A stretch of 44,637 nt of DNA. It comes from a virus. Below, one piece after another: positions 7,781 through 17,349 of the stretch. Numbering within the stretch: the stretch's first letter is position 1; every line of letters begins with the position of its first letter. A model generated the notes under the pieces. It was not told where the DNA came from. It ran no database searches and worked only from the letters and a program-made list of their open reading frames with translations. The translations under genes and the position numbers were made by a program. The DNA is taken from IMG/VR virus record IMGVR_UViG_3300032223_002574, positions 1 through 44,637 of that record; one strand, written 5' to 3'.

Positions 7781-8584
7781 TTAGACACTAAATAATTTCC
7801 CATCAACTACACAAGTATAGTTTGGAGAAATTTCCACAATCTGTACGTGAGGATGTTGACCATTCTCAATGTGTGCGATTGCGAAACCTTTTTGCCAATT
7901 GTGATTTTGAGTATACTTCATACCATCACTTTTTTCATCACACATATGTCCAATTTCATATCCACGAATTGCTCTACCACCTGTTGCAAGTGGAAGTTCG
8001 TATGTTTGAAAATGTGAAGCAATTCTGTGTGAATGTCCTCTAATTAAAGAAATTTGTAAATCATCAATATCTTTTCTTACTGCACCTGTATCTGCAATTG
8101 AAAGCCCGTGATGGACGTGAATATCTCCAAAGCGTTGCCTTGGCAATTCATTGTAATAAATATAATCATAGCCTAAAGAATCTAATGACCACAAAGATTC
8201 TGGTGTTACATCTTTGGCGTAATCTGGAAGTTTTTTATCAATGTAATCAAAAATTCTAATGTCGTGGTTCCCTAATGCTGAAAACAATTGTGCATCTGGA
8301 AGCATATCACGAGTCTTTGCGTAAAAGTCTCTTGCACCTTTTGCTTCATGTCGCATCATAGGAACAATAAGATCTTTACTATCATCCTTGTGCAACTGCA
8401 AAAATTCTGCAGAGCGTCCTTCTGTATATTTGCTGTAGCAAGCTTGATCATCTGTATCGCCTAGGTAATCTACTACATCTGGCTTAAACCATTTCATAAC
8501 TTTAAACCATAACTCTATGGCCTTGTCATCTTGATATGGGAATTGTTGATCAGATGATAGCATCCATTTTAAATCATTAGTCAT
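7781..8584 (-). CDS. Calcineurin-like metallophosphoesterase
   Basis: 267 residues. The two-metal phosphoesterase motifs occur in order: D12 (SSDQQFP), GD at 42-43 (LGDTDD), GNHD at 105-108, H158-H159 (VHHG) and GHSH at 183-186. The first motif is normally D-x-H; here it is D-Q-Q, so one metal ligand is replaced. The substrate could be a nucleotide, nucleic acid or phosphoprotein; the sequence does not decide. It stands between the tail genes and the holin-like gene, with its own promoter and a GAAAGG ribosome site. Similar enzymes in phages sometimes act in DNA repair or nucleotide metabolism. Confidence 0.85.
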   Translation of the reverse strand: MTNDLKWMLSSDQQFPYQDDKAIELWFKVMKWFKPDVVDYLGDTDDQACYSKYTEGRSAEFLQLHKDDSKDLIVPMMRHEAKGARDFYAKTRDMLPDAQLFSALGNHDIRIFDYIDKKLPDYAKDVTPESLWSLDSLGYDYIYYNELPRQRFGDIHVHHGLSIADTGAVRKDIDDLQISLIRGHSHRIASHFQTYELPLATGGRAIRGYEIGHMCDEKSDGMKYTQNHNWQKGFAIAHIENGQHPHVQIVEISPNYTCVVDGKLFSV

Positions 8585-8607
8585 TAATAACCTTTCAGTT
8601 ATATAGT

Positions 8608-8636
8608 ATTATGTATTAGATTGTTTTATAAGTCAA
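8608..8636 (-). promoter_or_regulatory. Sigma70-like promoter for the metallophosphatase and downstream genes
   Basis: Minus strand: -35 TTGACT (8631-8636), 17-base spacer, -10 CATAAT (8608-8613), each one mismatch from consensus. It lies in the 54-base gap between the last tail gene and the metallophosphatase, so it may drive the lysis and replication genes. Confidence 0.5.
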
Positions 8637-8638
8637 TA

Positions 8639-9073
8639 TTATTCATATGATATTGCTGTAATATGAACAAATGCTGGGATTCCTCCAGCAGGAAAAGCGC
8701 TTGACGTTATAGTATGTACGTCAAAATTCATAGCATAAGAACTTGTATCAATACTTGTTAATAATGGAATCATTGGGCCAGGGGCGCTTGAACATTCAAC
8801 AACAGCACTCACTACTGGTTTATTTTTAAATGCATTTGGGGGGACAACCAAATCTAATGTTTCTTTTGCACCATTAATTTGAATTGGGACAGTAGTTTGA
8901 AAAACAGACATTGCCTGAATTGTGCCAGAATTTAAAAATGGGAAAACTGATGCAGAAGCATATTCTCTACCCTTATAATAATATTGTCCTTTAGACAAAA
9001 ATTGTTGCACTGAAGCAATTTGTGAATTTAAAGAACTTATTGTTGTTGCATCTATAACTACATTACTGGCCAT
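8639..9073 (-). CDS. Hypothetical virion or distal tail protein
   Basis: 144 residues, no family recognised. The N-terminus is helical (ATTISSLNSQIASVQQFLSK). The rest is beta-rich with many small residues (VPIQINGAKETLDLVVPPNA, AFVHITAISYE), the composition of phage structural proteins. It ends the tail block and is preceded by AGGAGG seven bases from the ATG. A perfect TATAAT lies just upstream, suggesting separate expression. A minor tail or fibre-associated role is inferred from position only. Confidence 0.65.
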   Translation of the reverse strand: MASNVVIDATTISSLNSQIASVQQFLSKGQYYYKGREYASASVFPFLNSGTIQAMSVFQTTVPIQINGAKETLDLVVPPNAFKNKPVVSAVVECSSAPGPMIPLLTSIDTSSYAMNFDVHTITSSAFPAGGIPAFVHITAISYE

Positions 9074-9089
9074 GTTTTCCTCCTATGAT

Positions 9090-9095
9090 ATTATA
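9090..9095 (-). promoter_or_regulatory. -10 element TATAAT upstream of the 9073 gene
   Basis: Perfect TATAAT on the minus strand in the 34-base gap before the AGGAGG ribosome site. No convincing -35 and no TG extension. Confidence 0.35.
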
Positions 9096-9107
9096 CCGCA
9101 TTTAATA

Positions 9108-9299
9108 TTATGTTAAATTAGGCACTACAAATATATAACCAACAGACCAATCTGATACGGTATTATTATCTCCGCCAACGGCCTGTATTTGTACAACATA
9201 AGAAGTGCCAGCTTTTAAATTATTTAAATTAATTGAAGATACAGGTAGTAAATTTCCCGCAGCATCATAAACTGGTTGTCCTGGAATTGATAGTGTCAT
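9108..9299 (-). CDS. Small beta-sandwich protein, fibronectin III-like
   Basis: 63 residues. The pattern LNNLKAGTSYVVQIQAVG followed by SDWSVGYIFVV resembles the second half of a fibronectin type III domain (the tyrosine corner and the following strands). As a whole it is too short for a full domain. It starts on the last base of the stop codon of the upstream tail gene (TAATG), so it is translated together with it. It could be a split-off C-terminal domain or a small tail decoration protein. Confidence 0.6.
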   Translation of the reverse strand: MTLSIPGQPVYDAAGNLLPVSSINLNNLKAGTSYVVQIQAVGGDNNTVSDWSVGYIFVVPNLT

Positions 9300-11269
9300 T
9301 ATGTCACCTGCAAATGATATTCAATATCCATTTGCTGTCCTGAATTTTTAATAATTGGAGTAGTAAATAAAGATCTACTTGTTAATTGATATTCTGCAGG
9401 CATTATAATAACTGTAGGTGAAACTGCTTGTGATGGAGAACCTATTGTTGCTGTTCCAGTAGTTGAATTTGCAACCACAAAAGTATATTTAGTTGGAATT
9501 GAATAAATATTAAATGTACCACTATAGCCAGATGGCGTAACTCCAGATATAACAACTTGATTTCCAATTGAAAAATTATGAGAACCTGATGTAGTATATG
9601 TAACATAACCTGCAGAAGGGGATGATGGAGTTACTGCAGTTATTGATAATGTACCTGCGTATGGGTGTCCAGTCCAATAATCATTTGTTACAATTTTTAA
9701 AGAATCTAAATAAATTGTTGAGGGTCCAGATACTAATTTAATACTCATAGAATTTGTTGTTATTCCTGAAGATGGATAATTTGATGGTAAAGGTATTCTT
9801 GCAACATTTAAACCAATATTTGTAACAATTCCCGTTCCTACACAAACAAAAGGTGAAGAAGAATTATTATTATCTGTTAAATTAATTGTTATTGCAGTAT
9901 TATTTGCTGCAGATGTAGAATAATATAAAAGCAATAAACTATCTGATGATGAATAGCCTGTAGTGTCTATAGAAACATTTGTTATAGAAACAGTGTCGCT
10001 TGAATTTAAAGCTATATTAAATTGTCCATAAACGCTAGGGTTCATCAGTGTAGATGAATTTAATGATAAAGTTCCGCCATACCCGTACTGTGTAGATCCA
10101 GAAGAATTTGTAGAGCCCATTGTTACAACAACTTGATAATTACCATTAATTTGAAAAACTGTTCCTGTCCCTGATGGGACAACTGTTGATCCTGTTGCTG
10201 CGGTTGCTCCTGTTATATAAACACTACTTCCAACTTTTAATCCTGATGTATTATTAACATTTAAAGTTACATTTGCAGTGCCTGAAAGCCATGTATATCC
10301 TGATTGTTGTGACAATACTGATCCATTAATATTAGTTTGCCCTAGTAGATTTACTTGTGAATTGCTTGCTGCACTTGACCATGCGCTTAATGAAGAATTT
10401 ACAATAGATTTTTCTGAAAATCCAGTTAAATTTCTTGTAGAACTATTATTATTTTGTTTAAGATTAATTGGCAATACGCCAACCTCTGAAATTCTTGCAG
10501 ACAATGCTGGGTCTAAAGTGGCTTTCACAATTATTTCATTATTAAATAAAGCATTTCCCGAATTATCTGTAAGAACTGTAAGCAATGCAGTGTTGCTTGA
10601 TACTGCCGTAGATGACACATCTAAAGCAGTTTTAGAAAATTGTACTTGATAACCGTAAGATTGAGTTGCTGTTCCACCTGAAACATATGACCCAGTTGCA
10701 GCATTTGTTATTGTAAATTGTGACCCAGACGCTGTTGCTACAACTCCAGTAATATTATATGCGGAAGGATTTACTCCTGTAATAACTACAGTTTCTCCAA
10801 CAGTAAAAGAATTTGTTGCTGTATAAGTAACAGTACCTGTAGAAGCGGAAACGTTTGTAATTATTGCTTGTAAAGGTTGAATAGAATTTATATTATAAGT
10901 TCCATTAAAAGTAGAGTCTATTCCAGTTACTTGAATTTTATATCCGCTAGATAACAATGGGTATGTAATAGATTTAAAATTTAAATAACCAACATTGCTT
11001 GTTAATTGTTTGTTTAATATAATAAACCTAGGACTCATTTTTGCGTATGATTTTAAATTAATTGGCATTCTATCAATTTCATAATATAACGTTTTATCCG
11101 TTGAAGCAGGGGAAATAGGAAGAGCTCCAATTGTTAAAGCCCCCGCCCAATCAATACTTGATTTAGCAAGATATCGGTTGATCATATAAAACCCATTATT
11201 AGTTATTAGGTTTTCTTTTTCAGCAATAATCTTGCCATCTGATTTTATTACGTATTTGCCTTTTATCAT
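9299..11269 (-). CDS. Minor tail protein with repeated beta modules
   Basis: 656 residues, rich in Ser/Thr/Asn/Gly and beta strands. The N-terminus (MIKGKYVIKSDGKIIAEKEN) looks like the first strands of a tail-tip protein. At least two copies of a roughly 50-residue module follow: one contains FTVGETVVITGVNPSAYN (about 10740-10840), the other FSIGNQVVISGVTPSGYSG (about 9440-9620), with weaker relatives between. The same module occurs in the 16597-17349 gene. Such modules commonly build distal tail and baseplate surfaces. It overlaps the upstream gene by four bases (ATGA). Exact function unknown; adhesion to the host is likely. Confidence 0.7.
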   Translation of the reverse strand: MIKGKYVIKSDGKIIAEKENLITNNGFYMINRYLAKSSIDWAGALTIGALPISPASTDKTLYYEIDRMPINLKSYAKMSPRFIILNKQLTSNVGYLNFKSITYPLLSSGYKIQVTGIDSTFNGTYNINSIQPLQAIITNVSASTGTVTYTATNSFTVGETVVITGVNPSAYNITGVVATASGSQFTITNAATGSYVSGGTATQSYGYQVQFSKTALDVSSTAVSSNTALLTVLTDNSGNALFNNEIIVKATLDPALSARISEVGVLPINLKQNNNSSTRNLTGFSEKSIVNSSLSAWSSAASNSQVNLLGQTNINGSVLSQQSGYTWLSGTANVTLNVNNTSGLKVGSSVYITGATAATGSTVVPSGTGTVFQINGNYQVVVTMGSTNSSGSTQYGYGGTLSLNSSTLMNPSVYGQFNIALNSSDTVSITNVSIDTTGYSSSDSLLLLYYSTSAANNTAITINLTDNNNSSSPFVCVGTGIVTNIGLNVARIPLPSNYPSSGITTNSMSIKLVSGPSTIYLDSLKIVTNDYWTGHPYAGTLSITAVTPSSPSAGYVTYTTSGSHNFSIGNQVVISGVTPSGYSGTFNIYSIPTKYTFVVANSTTGTATIGSPSQAVSPTVIIMPAEYQLTSRSLFTTPIIKNSGQQMDIEYHLQVT

Positions 11270-12150
11270 ACTGTTGCACTTATCCTAAAATTATAACTTA
11301 CTGCTCCGTCTACAGAATCAAATATGACGCTAGTCGTATATACTGTAGATGAAATTATTGTTGCAGATCCATTAATTATAACAGTTTCTGTTATAGGGAC
11401 AGCAACAAAAGATGCTGGATCTATATATAAATTTGTTGGCGTATCAAGCGCATATGTCGGGGCTGGAATAGCTGATGGTGGTTGAGGCGTACTTGAAATA
11501 TCAGTAAAAATTGAATCTATTGATTGTACTGAACCCGCACCTCCGTTTGCTGGAGGAGTTGTTACATCTATATTAGGCAAATCTGTAACTGGAATTGTGT
11601 TTATTGTAGTTAAATCTATAGATGCACCTAAAGAATTTGAATTAAAACCTGTTAAACCTGATGTGTCTAGAGGGGTTCCATTATTACCTGAAGTTTGCAA
11701 TGAGCTTCCCCATCCTCCAGGTCCATAACCTATCTCCCAATATTTTTTCCAACCCCCACTATATGGAAAAAATTTGTAATACTGATGTGCAGCAGCATCT
11801 GTTGGCATTGGTGGAATTATTGATTGACGCCATGCAGCAAAATCTGAAGCAGTTGGAATATAACCATTTATTGCTCTAAATGCAAGTGCAAAAGCTTCTG
11901 TATTTCTAGGATCCGTTGGATATAATCGCTGTATCGTTGTACTTGTAGGATTTGAAATTGGTTGTGTATAGCTGGCTACGTCTTGTGCGTCCATCTTTGC
12001 AATTTTAGACGAATAATCAACGGCTAATGATGTTGTAATTCCTGATTGAGCATATATATCTGGAAGAGTGCTGGTTGAGATTGTGGTGGTAGGGGTAGAT
12101 GTAGGCGTGGGTGTATCTACTACCGTACCACCATCAATTGCTTCACGCAT
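11266..12150 (-). CDS. Minor tail protein with proline/threonine-rich N-terminus
   Basis: 294 residues. Residues 10-30 are a Pro/Thr/Ser linker (DTPTPTSTPTTTISTST). A helical patch with aromatics follows (AFALAFRAINGYIPTASDFA, then HQYYKFFPYSGGWKKYWEIG), then a glycine-rich stretch and a beta-rich C-terminus ending in a fibronectin-like VSYNFRISATV. No family recognised. A strong AGGAGGTGG precedes the ATG, and an extended -10 promoter is directly upstream, so it likely starts a transcript covering the distal tail genes. Position after the hub gene implies a tail-tip location. Confidence 0.65.
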   Translation of the reverse strand: MREAIDGGTVVDTPTPTSTPTTTISTSTLPDIYAQSGITTSLAVDYSSKIAKMDAQDVASYTQPISNPTSTTIQRLYPTDPRNTEAFALAFRAINGYIPTASDFAAWRQSIIPPMPTDAAAHQYYKFFPYSGGWKKYWEIGYGPGGWGSSLQTSGNNGTPLDTSGLTGFNSNSLGASIDLTTINTIPVTDLPNIDVTTPPANGGAGSVQSIDSIFTDISSTPQPPSAIPAPTYALDTPTNLYIDPASFVAVPITETVIINGSATIISSTVYTTSVIFDSVDGAVSYNFRISATV

Positions 12151-12168
12151 ATTTTCACCACCTCCTAT

Positions 12169-12177
12169 ATTATATCA
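12169..12177 (-). promoter_or_regulatory. Extended -10 promoter (TGATATAAT) for distal tail genes
   Basis: TG-A-TATAAT on the minus strand, in the 28-base gap after the tail hub gene. AGGAGGTGG follows within ten bases, so the leader is short. Confidence 0.5.
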
Positions 12178-12178
12178 T

Positions 12179-15100
12179 TTATGCAAAAATCATTGGCTTT
12201 AATACCAATTGTGTTGTTAATCCATTATTATATGATTGACTTATAGATTTAACAAAATAATAAGTTGGAGTTAAAGTTCCAATTCTTTTTAAAACATATG
12301 TAAATTTACAAAAATCTCCGAGCTGTATTAATGGGTTTCCAAAAACTTGTAATGAAATTTCTTTATGAAACCCAGTTAACAAACTAGCTGAGTCAAGAAG
12401 TATTCTGTAAGCATCATTTTCTCCTTGAATCCAATCTGTTGTCATTTGCACAGAAGTATTAGCATATTTTTTATCAATTATTTTTTCTAAAACAACTTGA
12501 TTAGTTAAAAATTGATAATTAGCTTGTATTTGTATTGGAAAAATAGTTAAATTTCCAATATTATCTCCTGGTGCTTTTAACCATATTATTTGATTATGAT
12601 TATTAACCACTGCAAATCTTGATCTAAACGGAGTTATTGCTAATTTAGAATAAGATGCGTCCCAGGAATCCACCCTGCTCATAATTATATTAGTTAAATT
12701 GTCTGTTGCTGTTGCAGTTCCGTAAAATACTTTTTGAAGTCCTGCCGTATTTGGTAAAGCAGGAGATAAAGAATGTTTAACATCATAAAATTTAAAACCA
12801 CGAATTTGAGGTTTTGCTTGCCAAAGGTAATTATCTACAATATTTTGCATTCCGTGAACAATATTATTTAAAAAACTTTCAGTATTAAAATGATATCTAG
12901 GTAGGTATTTAAAATCTGGTTGATTACTTAATTTGTCGGTAACTGGAAAATTTGCTGCATATATTTCTGTAAATTTTGCAGAAGCTATGCCTGAATCTGA
13001 ACATTGAACAAATGCTCCAAAATTTGATGTATTGTTTGGAATAATACTATTTAAATTATTTGCAAGTTTAATTTTTGTAATTTCTCTTCCATCAATATAT
13101 ATATAAATATAAGGACTGGCTAAATATACAGATAATCTATGATTTACACCATCAAATAAATCTACAGATACAACTTGTGAGTATGCATTATTGTTATATG
13201 ATGTTGCTCCATTTGTACTATTGCCATTAATATAATTTGGATATGCATAAATTGTTGGGTTCCCGCTTGCACTTCCAGTAAATAATTCTATTTTAGTATT
13301 TGATTTATTATATCTTGAAATTGTTAAAAATTGTGCGTTGGAAGCATCTCCATTTATTACATTAAAAAACATTCCAGCTTTTGTTTGCGTAGCATGTCTA
13401 GCTGAAGAATTAAAGGTGATTGCAAAATAATTATAATTTTTAGACAATTCATTTGGAGTTAAAAGTGTACAATTATTTAAATTTGAATTAGATAATCTTG
13501 CTGTTCCATAAGTAAATGCAGTTCCTATACCTAATGATCCAAAATTAACCGAAGTATTACCTATTGCAACATTAGCTGATTTAAAAAAATTTGAAGGGTT
13601 TGTTGTGCCTGCAATAGCATTTGTAGTATCTGCCCTACTATCAAATATATAATGATTTTGTATAGGAGTATTATATTTACCTCTCATTACGCCCACCGCT
13701 TTTCCTGTAGGGTAATATCTTATTTCGTCAAATGTTTGTCCTAGCGACATTACGTATGATTTTATTTCAGTTATTGCATTGTCTATATCTGAAGGAGCAG
13801 ATATAATTTTATTTATACTTAAATTAAAATTATTACTTGGAAAGAATCTATATTCTAAGCCTTCGTAAGATACTATTTCAGAACCAATAAATACATCTCC
13901 TTTATTATTTCCAATAGTTTTTGGCATATTTAATATAATTGAAGGGTCAAAATTAAAATAATTTTGATAAGTATTCATTGATTTAGATATTTCTGTACAA
14001 GCAAGTGCATTTTCAACATCTTCTTGCCACACAGTTCTTACGGTGTCTCTCTTTTTTGAAATCAAACCTATTTGAGAATTTAAATCAGAAACATAATCGC
14101 TATAATTAGTATTTGGAATTTTATAATTAATTATTACTTTTCCAATTTTTGGACCTATTGTTTCTGAAAAAGTAGCAGGAATTAAATTAGCAGCATAAGC
14201 CGTGTTGTTTATTGTTTCTGATCTATCTCCTACAAAAAAATCTGGAGTAAATGTATTTGAATTAAATTTATTTAAAATAGATTTTAAACTTATAAATTTC
14301 ATCATTCCATATTCATCAAAATAAGCTGACATTTGATAAGCAATAAACAAACTTTGTAAAGCATCAAAAAGAGTTATTTGTTCATCTGTCCAAAAATAAT
14401 TAATTTTTGTTTTTTGATCTATACAAGAAACTAAGCTATCGTAATCATAATCACTAAACCCTGATATATTAAACAAATCTGTAATTATTTCTAAAAGCCC
14501 CGCATTTGTAGCAGAATATTGTGGGGCTGCCATTGCCATCATTAAATATTTAGCTTGATCATAAGCAGACACTGTTACTGTATCAATATCAGATATTTGC
14601 CAAGAATCTGAATAAAAAATTCCTGAAGGAATAGTTCCTGAAAAAGATCCCATTGGGGAATTATAAAATGAAGAAAGCTTAACTCCTTGTCTCATTAAAT
14701 TATAAAAAGTTGCTTCCGTAGAATCATTTTCAAAAATTGTAAAAGGCAATCCATTATAATAAACTGGAATATTGCTTATGCTTAAATTCATACTATTAGA
14801 GCTAATGTATCCTATAGGGAAAGATTCATCACCCGATTGCGATACTTCTTTTGTTATTGATTTTGACATTATTAATGGAGAAATATCTATTTCAAGCCTA
14901 GGGGAAATTTCAATAATACTAAACGATGTAGCCGAAGTGCTACTTTGAGCGTCTACATTTACATAATTTGTATTTGGATGAATTCCATTTACCTGAAGTT
15001 TTATTGCTTTAGCCAAAACATATAGATTTGCTCCCGAATAAGTTTGTATTTGTCCATTTTGATTTAATTGTGGAGGAGATATCCATTTTGTTTGCGACCA

Positions 15101-16597
15101 ATTAAAACCGTTGTAATAAATTGTTGCGGTACCATTATCATCAAATACAATATCAGACAAAATTAAAGTATCTCCACCATTTGTTGTTAAAATAAGATTT
15201 GAAGTAGTTTCCGCAGAAAAAAATTGATTTGTTTTAATAACAATTTTATTTACTTTCATAAAAGTATCATATTGTGCTTGAATACCGATGTTTGTCAATC
15301 CTGGTTCAGAAACATAATATTGAAATCTATCATATATAGAAGGTAAATATTGTTTATATGGATATGCATTTTGCATTATTATTTCAGGATTTTGTACATA
15401 AAAAGAACAAGGTTTAGGTGCTTGGTTCCATGCATTATAATTTATAAACCTTGAAGAATCAGTAGATGAAAGGAGTGGATTTAATAATGTTTCTCCTGGG
15501 CGCCCCGCTTGAAAAACAGAATCGGTAGGATAATAATTATTAAATAAATAATCATATTCAGTAATTTCATATATATTAAAATTATCTGCATAAAATGTAT
15601 ACCCTTGATAATCAGCATAACAATTTAAATACAATTTAATTTTATTAAAAGCTTGATTTGAAGAAGATCCTATTCCAAACCAAACTTCAATTTTTTGCCA
15701 GCCCGATGGGTCAATGGTTGCAGTTCCAGATGGTAAATAATTTTGTGCATTATCATCATTAAATATTTTTATAAAATAATTACCATTTACTTGTGTTGAA
15801 TTATTATAACAAATAAGTTGAGGGCTTACATAAACTTTATTTGTAAAATTACTTGAAGGAGCATTATTATTATTTACTCCTGCAACTATATTATCTGTAA
15901 AAGTAACTATGCCTCCTGTACTTGATAAAGTAGTTATATACGTTGGATTATTATCATTTACAATATTTGATCTATAAATATCATAACCTGAAGCATTTGC
16001 ACTAGTTGCTATATCTAAAATTACTTGTGAGCTGGAAAGGTTAGAAAACCCTAATTCATCACTAAAGGTCAAATAATCTAATCCGTAAGATTCTCCATCT
16101 GAGCCAACTGTAACTATTCTATAATACCACGTTGTACTTCCACCTGGAGAACCTGGATGCAAAGATACTGGAGTTCCTAAATAATCATTGATTGATATTG
16201 GTGTTCCAAATGTTTGTATTGTTTTAGATTTTAAATAAAATATCATTTTATAATATTTTTTTACAGCAGAAGATGCAATGGTAATTGAAGATGTACTTAA
16301 TTGATCTCCGTTTCCAGATATATAAAATTGTGCACAAGAAGCACTTGGTCTAATATTAGTTATTTTACCCGCTGCAGAATTTATAGTTGCACCATTTAAA
16401 GATGACCAATTTGAATTATTTGATAAATCTAAACTTGGATTTAAAGAAGAAATAATTTCTGATGAAGCTGATGAAGCTGTAGCGTATGGTTGATAAAAAG
16501 CATTGTAATTCCATTCCGCATATACATTTGGAGTTATATTTATAGATGAAGAACTAGCAAAAGTATTTTTTGCATTTGTGTCAGATACTTGTAACAT
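12179..16597 (-). CDS. Large tail hub / tail-tip protein with carbohydrate-binding-like domains
   Basis: 1472 residues. The N-terminal third shows carbohydrate-binding-like beta domains and a fibronectin-like segment (TTWYYRIVTVGSDGES). The middle (near 590-820) resembles gp27-type tail hubs: SAYDQAKYLMMAMAAPQYS, LLEIITDLFNISGF and DALQSLFIAYQMSAYFDEYG. A later part (about 1100-1180) is LamG-like, with LFDGVNHRLSVYLASPYIYI followed by YIDGREITKIKL. The C-terminus returns to hub-like strands. Located after the Dit-like gene with a one-base overlap, it is in the position of the Tal/receptor-binding hub of siphoviruses. It likely forms the tail tip and recognises host surface glycans. No clear peptidase or lysozyme motif is seen. 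Confidence 0.75.
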   Translation of the reverse strand: MLQVSDTNAKNTFASSSSINITPNVYAEWNYNAFYQPYATASSASSEIISSLNPSLDLSNNSNWSSLNGATINSAAGKITNIRPSASCAQFYISGNGDQLSTSSITIASSAVKKYYKMIFYLKSKTIQTFGTPISINDYLGTPVSLHPGSPGGSTTWYYRIVTVGSDGESYGLDYLTFSDELGFSNLSSSQVILDIATSANASGYDIYRSNIVNDNNPTYITTLSSTGGIVTFTDNIVAGVNNNNAPSSNFTNKVYVSPQLICYNNSTQVNGNYFIKIFNDDNAQNYLPSGTATIDPSGWQKIEVWFGIGSSSNQAFNKIKLYLNCYADYQGYTFYADNFNIYEITEYDYLFNNYYPTDSVFQAGRPGETLLNPLLSSTDSSRFINYNAWNQAPKPCSFYVQNPEIIMQNAYPYKQYLPSIYDRFQYYVSEPGLTNIGIQAQYDTFMKVNKIVIKTNQFFSAETTSNLILTTNGGDTLILSDIVFDDNGTATIYYNGFNWSQTKWISPPQLNQNGQIQTYSGANLYVLAKAIKLQVNGIHPNTNYVNVDAQSSTSATSFSIIEISPRLEIDISPLIMSKSITKEVSQSGDESFPIGYISSNSMNLSISNIPVYYNGLPFTIFENDSTEATFYNLMRQGVKLSSFYNSPMGSFSGTIPSGIFYSDSWQISDIDTVTVSAYDQAKYLMMAMAAPQYSATNAGLLEIITDLFNISGFSDYDYDSLVSCIDQKTKINYFWTDEQITLFDALQSLFIAYQMSAYFDEYGMMKFISLKSILNKFNSNTFTPDFFVGDRSETINNTAYAANLIPATFSETIGPKIGKVIINYKIPNTNYSDYVSDLNSQIGLISKKRDTVRTVWQEDVENALACTEISKSMNTYQNYFNFDPSIILNMPKTIGNNKGDVFIGSEIVSYEGLEYRFFPSNNFNLSINKIISAPSDIDNAITEIKSYVMSLGQTFDEIRYYPTGKAVGVMRGKYNTPIQNHYIFDSRADTTNAIAGTTNPSNFFKSANVAIGNTSVNFGSLGIGTAFTYGTARLSNSNLNNCTLLTPNELSKNYNYFAITFNSSARHATQTKAGMFFNVINGDASNAQFLTISRYNKSNTKIELFTGSASGNPTIYAYPNYINGNSTNGATSYNNNAYSQVVSVDLFDGVNHRLSVYLASPYIYIYIDGREITKIKLANNLNSIIPNNTSNFGAFVQCSDSGIASAKFTEIYAANFPVTDKLSNQPDFKYLPRYHFNTESFLNNIVHGMQNIVDNYLWQAKPQIRGFKFYDVKHSLSPALPNTAGLQKVFYGTATATDNLTNIIMSRVDSWDASYSKLAITPFRSRFAVVNNHNQIIWLKAPGDNIGNLTIFPIQIQANYQFLTNQVVLEKIIDKKYANTSVQMTTDWIQGENDAYRILLDSASLLTGFHKEISLQVFGNPLIQLGDFCKFTYVLKRIGTLTPTYYFVKSISQSYNNGLTTQLVLKPMIFA

Positions 16598-17349
16598 TAA
16601 ATCTCCGTAAACTGGACTGAAAAATCAACATAGTCCATTAATGTAAATCTTTTTATAACATTATATTTAAAATCAGTCATAAAAACTTGATATAATTCTG
16701 TACCATTTCTTGGAGTTACTGTCATATTTGTTCCAGATGCTTGAGCAGTTGCATTATTAGAAATTACAAAACGATTTGTATCTATAGTGTTAATAATATA
16801 ACTTCCATTATATTGAGGAGGGAATACACCTGTTATATCTACTATTTGACCAACTGAAAATGAATGCGGAACTACAGTTGTAAACGTTGTAGATCCTTGC
16901 AATAATGAATTTAATGAATAACCTGGAGCAATTGAAGATATTGTTGTTGGATTAATAAATGTTCCTGCTTGAGATGAATTAAATGAAGTCCCCGTTGAAT
17001 TATCAGTAGCGACAACAAGTCTTAAATATATTGGTTGAAAAACATATTTATTATAAAAAGCTTTCATAAAGGCAGCCCCATAATTACCATCAGTTGTTGG
17101 AGTAAAACCACCTAAATTAGATCCTCCAGTATATAAAGTATGAGTAGCTGATGGAACATAAGACCAAGAACAATCAATTACATTTTTATTTGCAATAACA
17201 AACTTTCTCATTATTCCATTTGCCATTCTTTGCACTTGTTCAATTCTAGTGGGAGCACTCTGAATTGGCGCTCTATTATCATCTGTTAATTTATACCAAG
17301 TACTGTTGTCTGGAGAAATCCAAACTCCTGATGCTATTGAATGTGCCAT
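16597..17349 (-). CDS. Distal tail protein (Dit-like)
   Basis: 250 residues. The N-terminus (SGVWISPDNSTWYKLTDDNR) and the C-terminus (YNVIKRFTLMDYVDFSVQFT) look like the two halves of a tail-ring beta domain. Between them sits one copy of the beta module found in the 9299-11269 gene (HSFSVGQIVDITGVFPPQYN, near bases 16800-16860). It lies directly after the tape measure gene, the standard place for Dit, which joins the tail tube to the tip. It overlaps the tape measure stop and the hub start by one base each. Confidence 0.7.
   Translation of the reverse strand: MAHSIASGVWISPDNSTWYKLTDDNRAPIQSAPTRIEQVQRMANGIMRKFVIANKNVIDCSWSYVPSATHTLYTGGSNLGGFTPTTDGNYGAAFMKAFYNKYVFQPIYLRLVVATDNSTGTSFNSSQAGTFINPTTISSIAPGYSLNSLLQGSTTFTTVVPHSFSVGQIVDITGVFPPQYNGSYIINTIDTNRFVISNNATAQASGTNMTVTPRNGTELYQVFMTDFKYNVIKRFTLMDYVDFSVQFTEI

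Noticed and set aside
12179-16597. A tail-associated lysin or endopeptidase domain in the hub protein
   Set aside because: I found no peptidase, lysozyme or amidase motif; hub and lectin-like segments explain what is visible.
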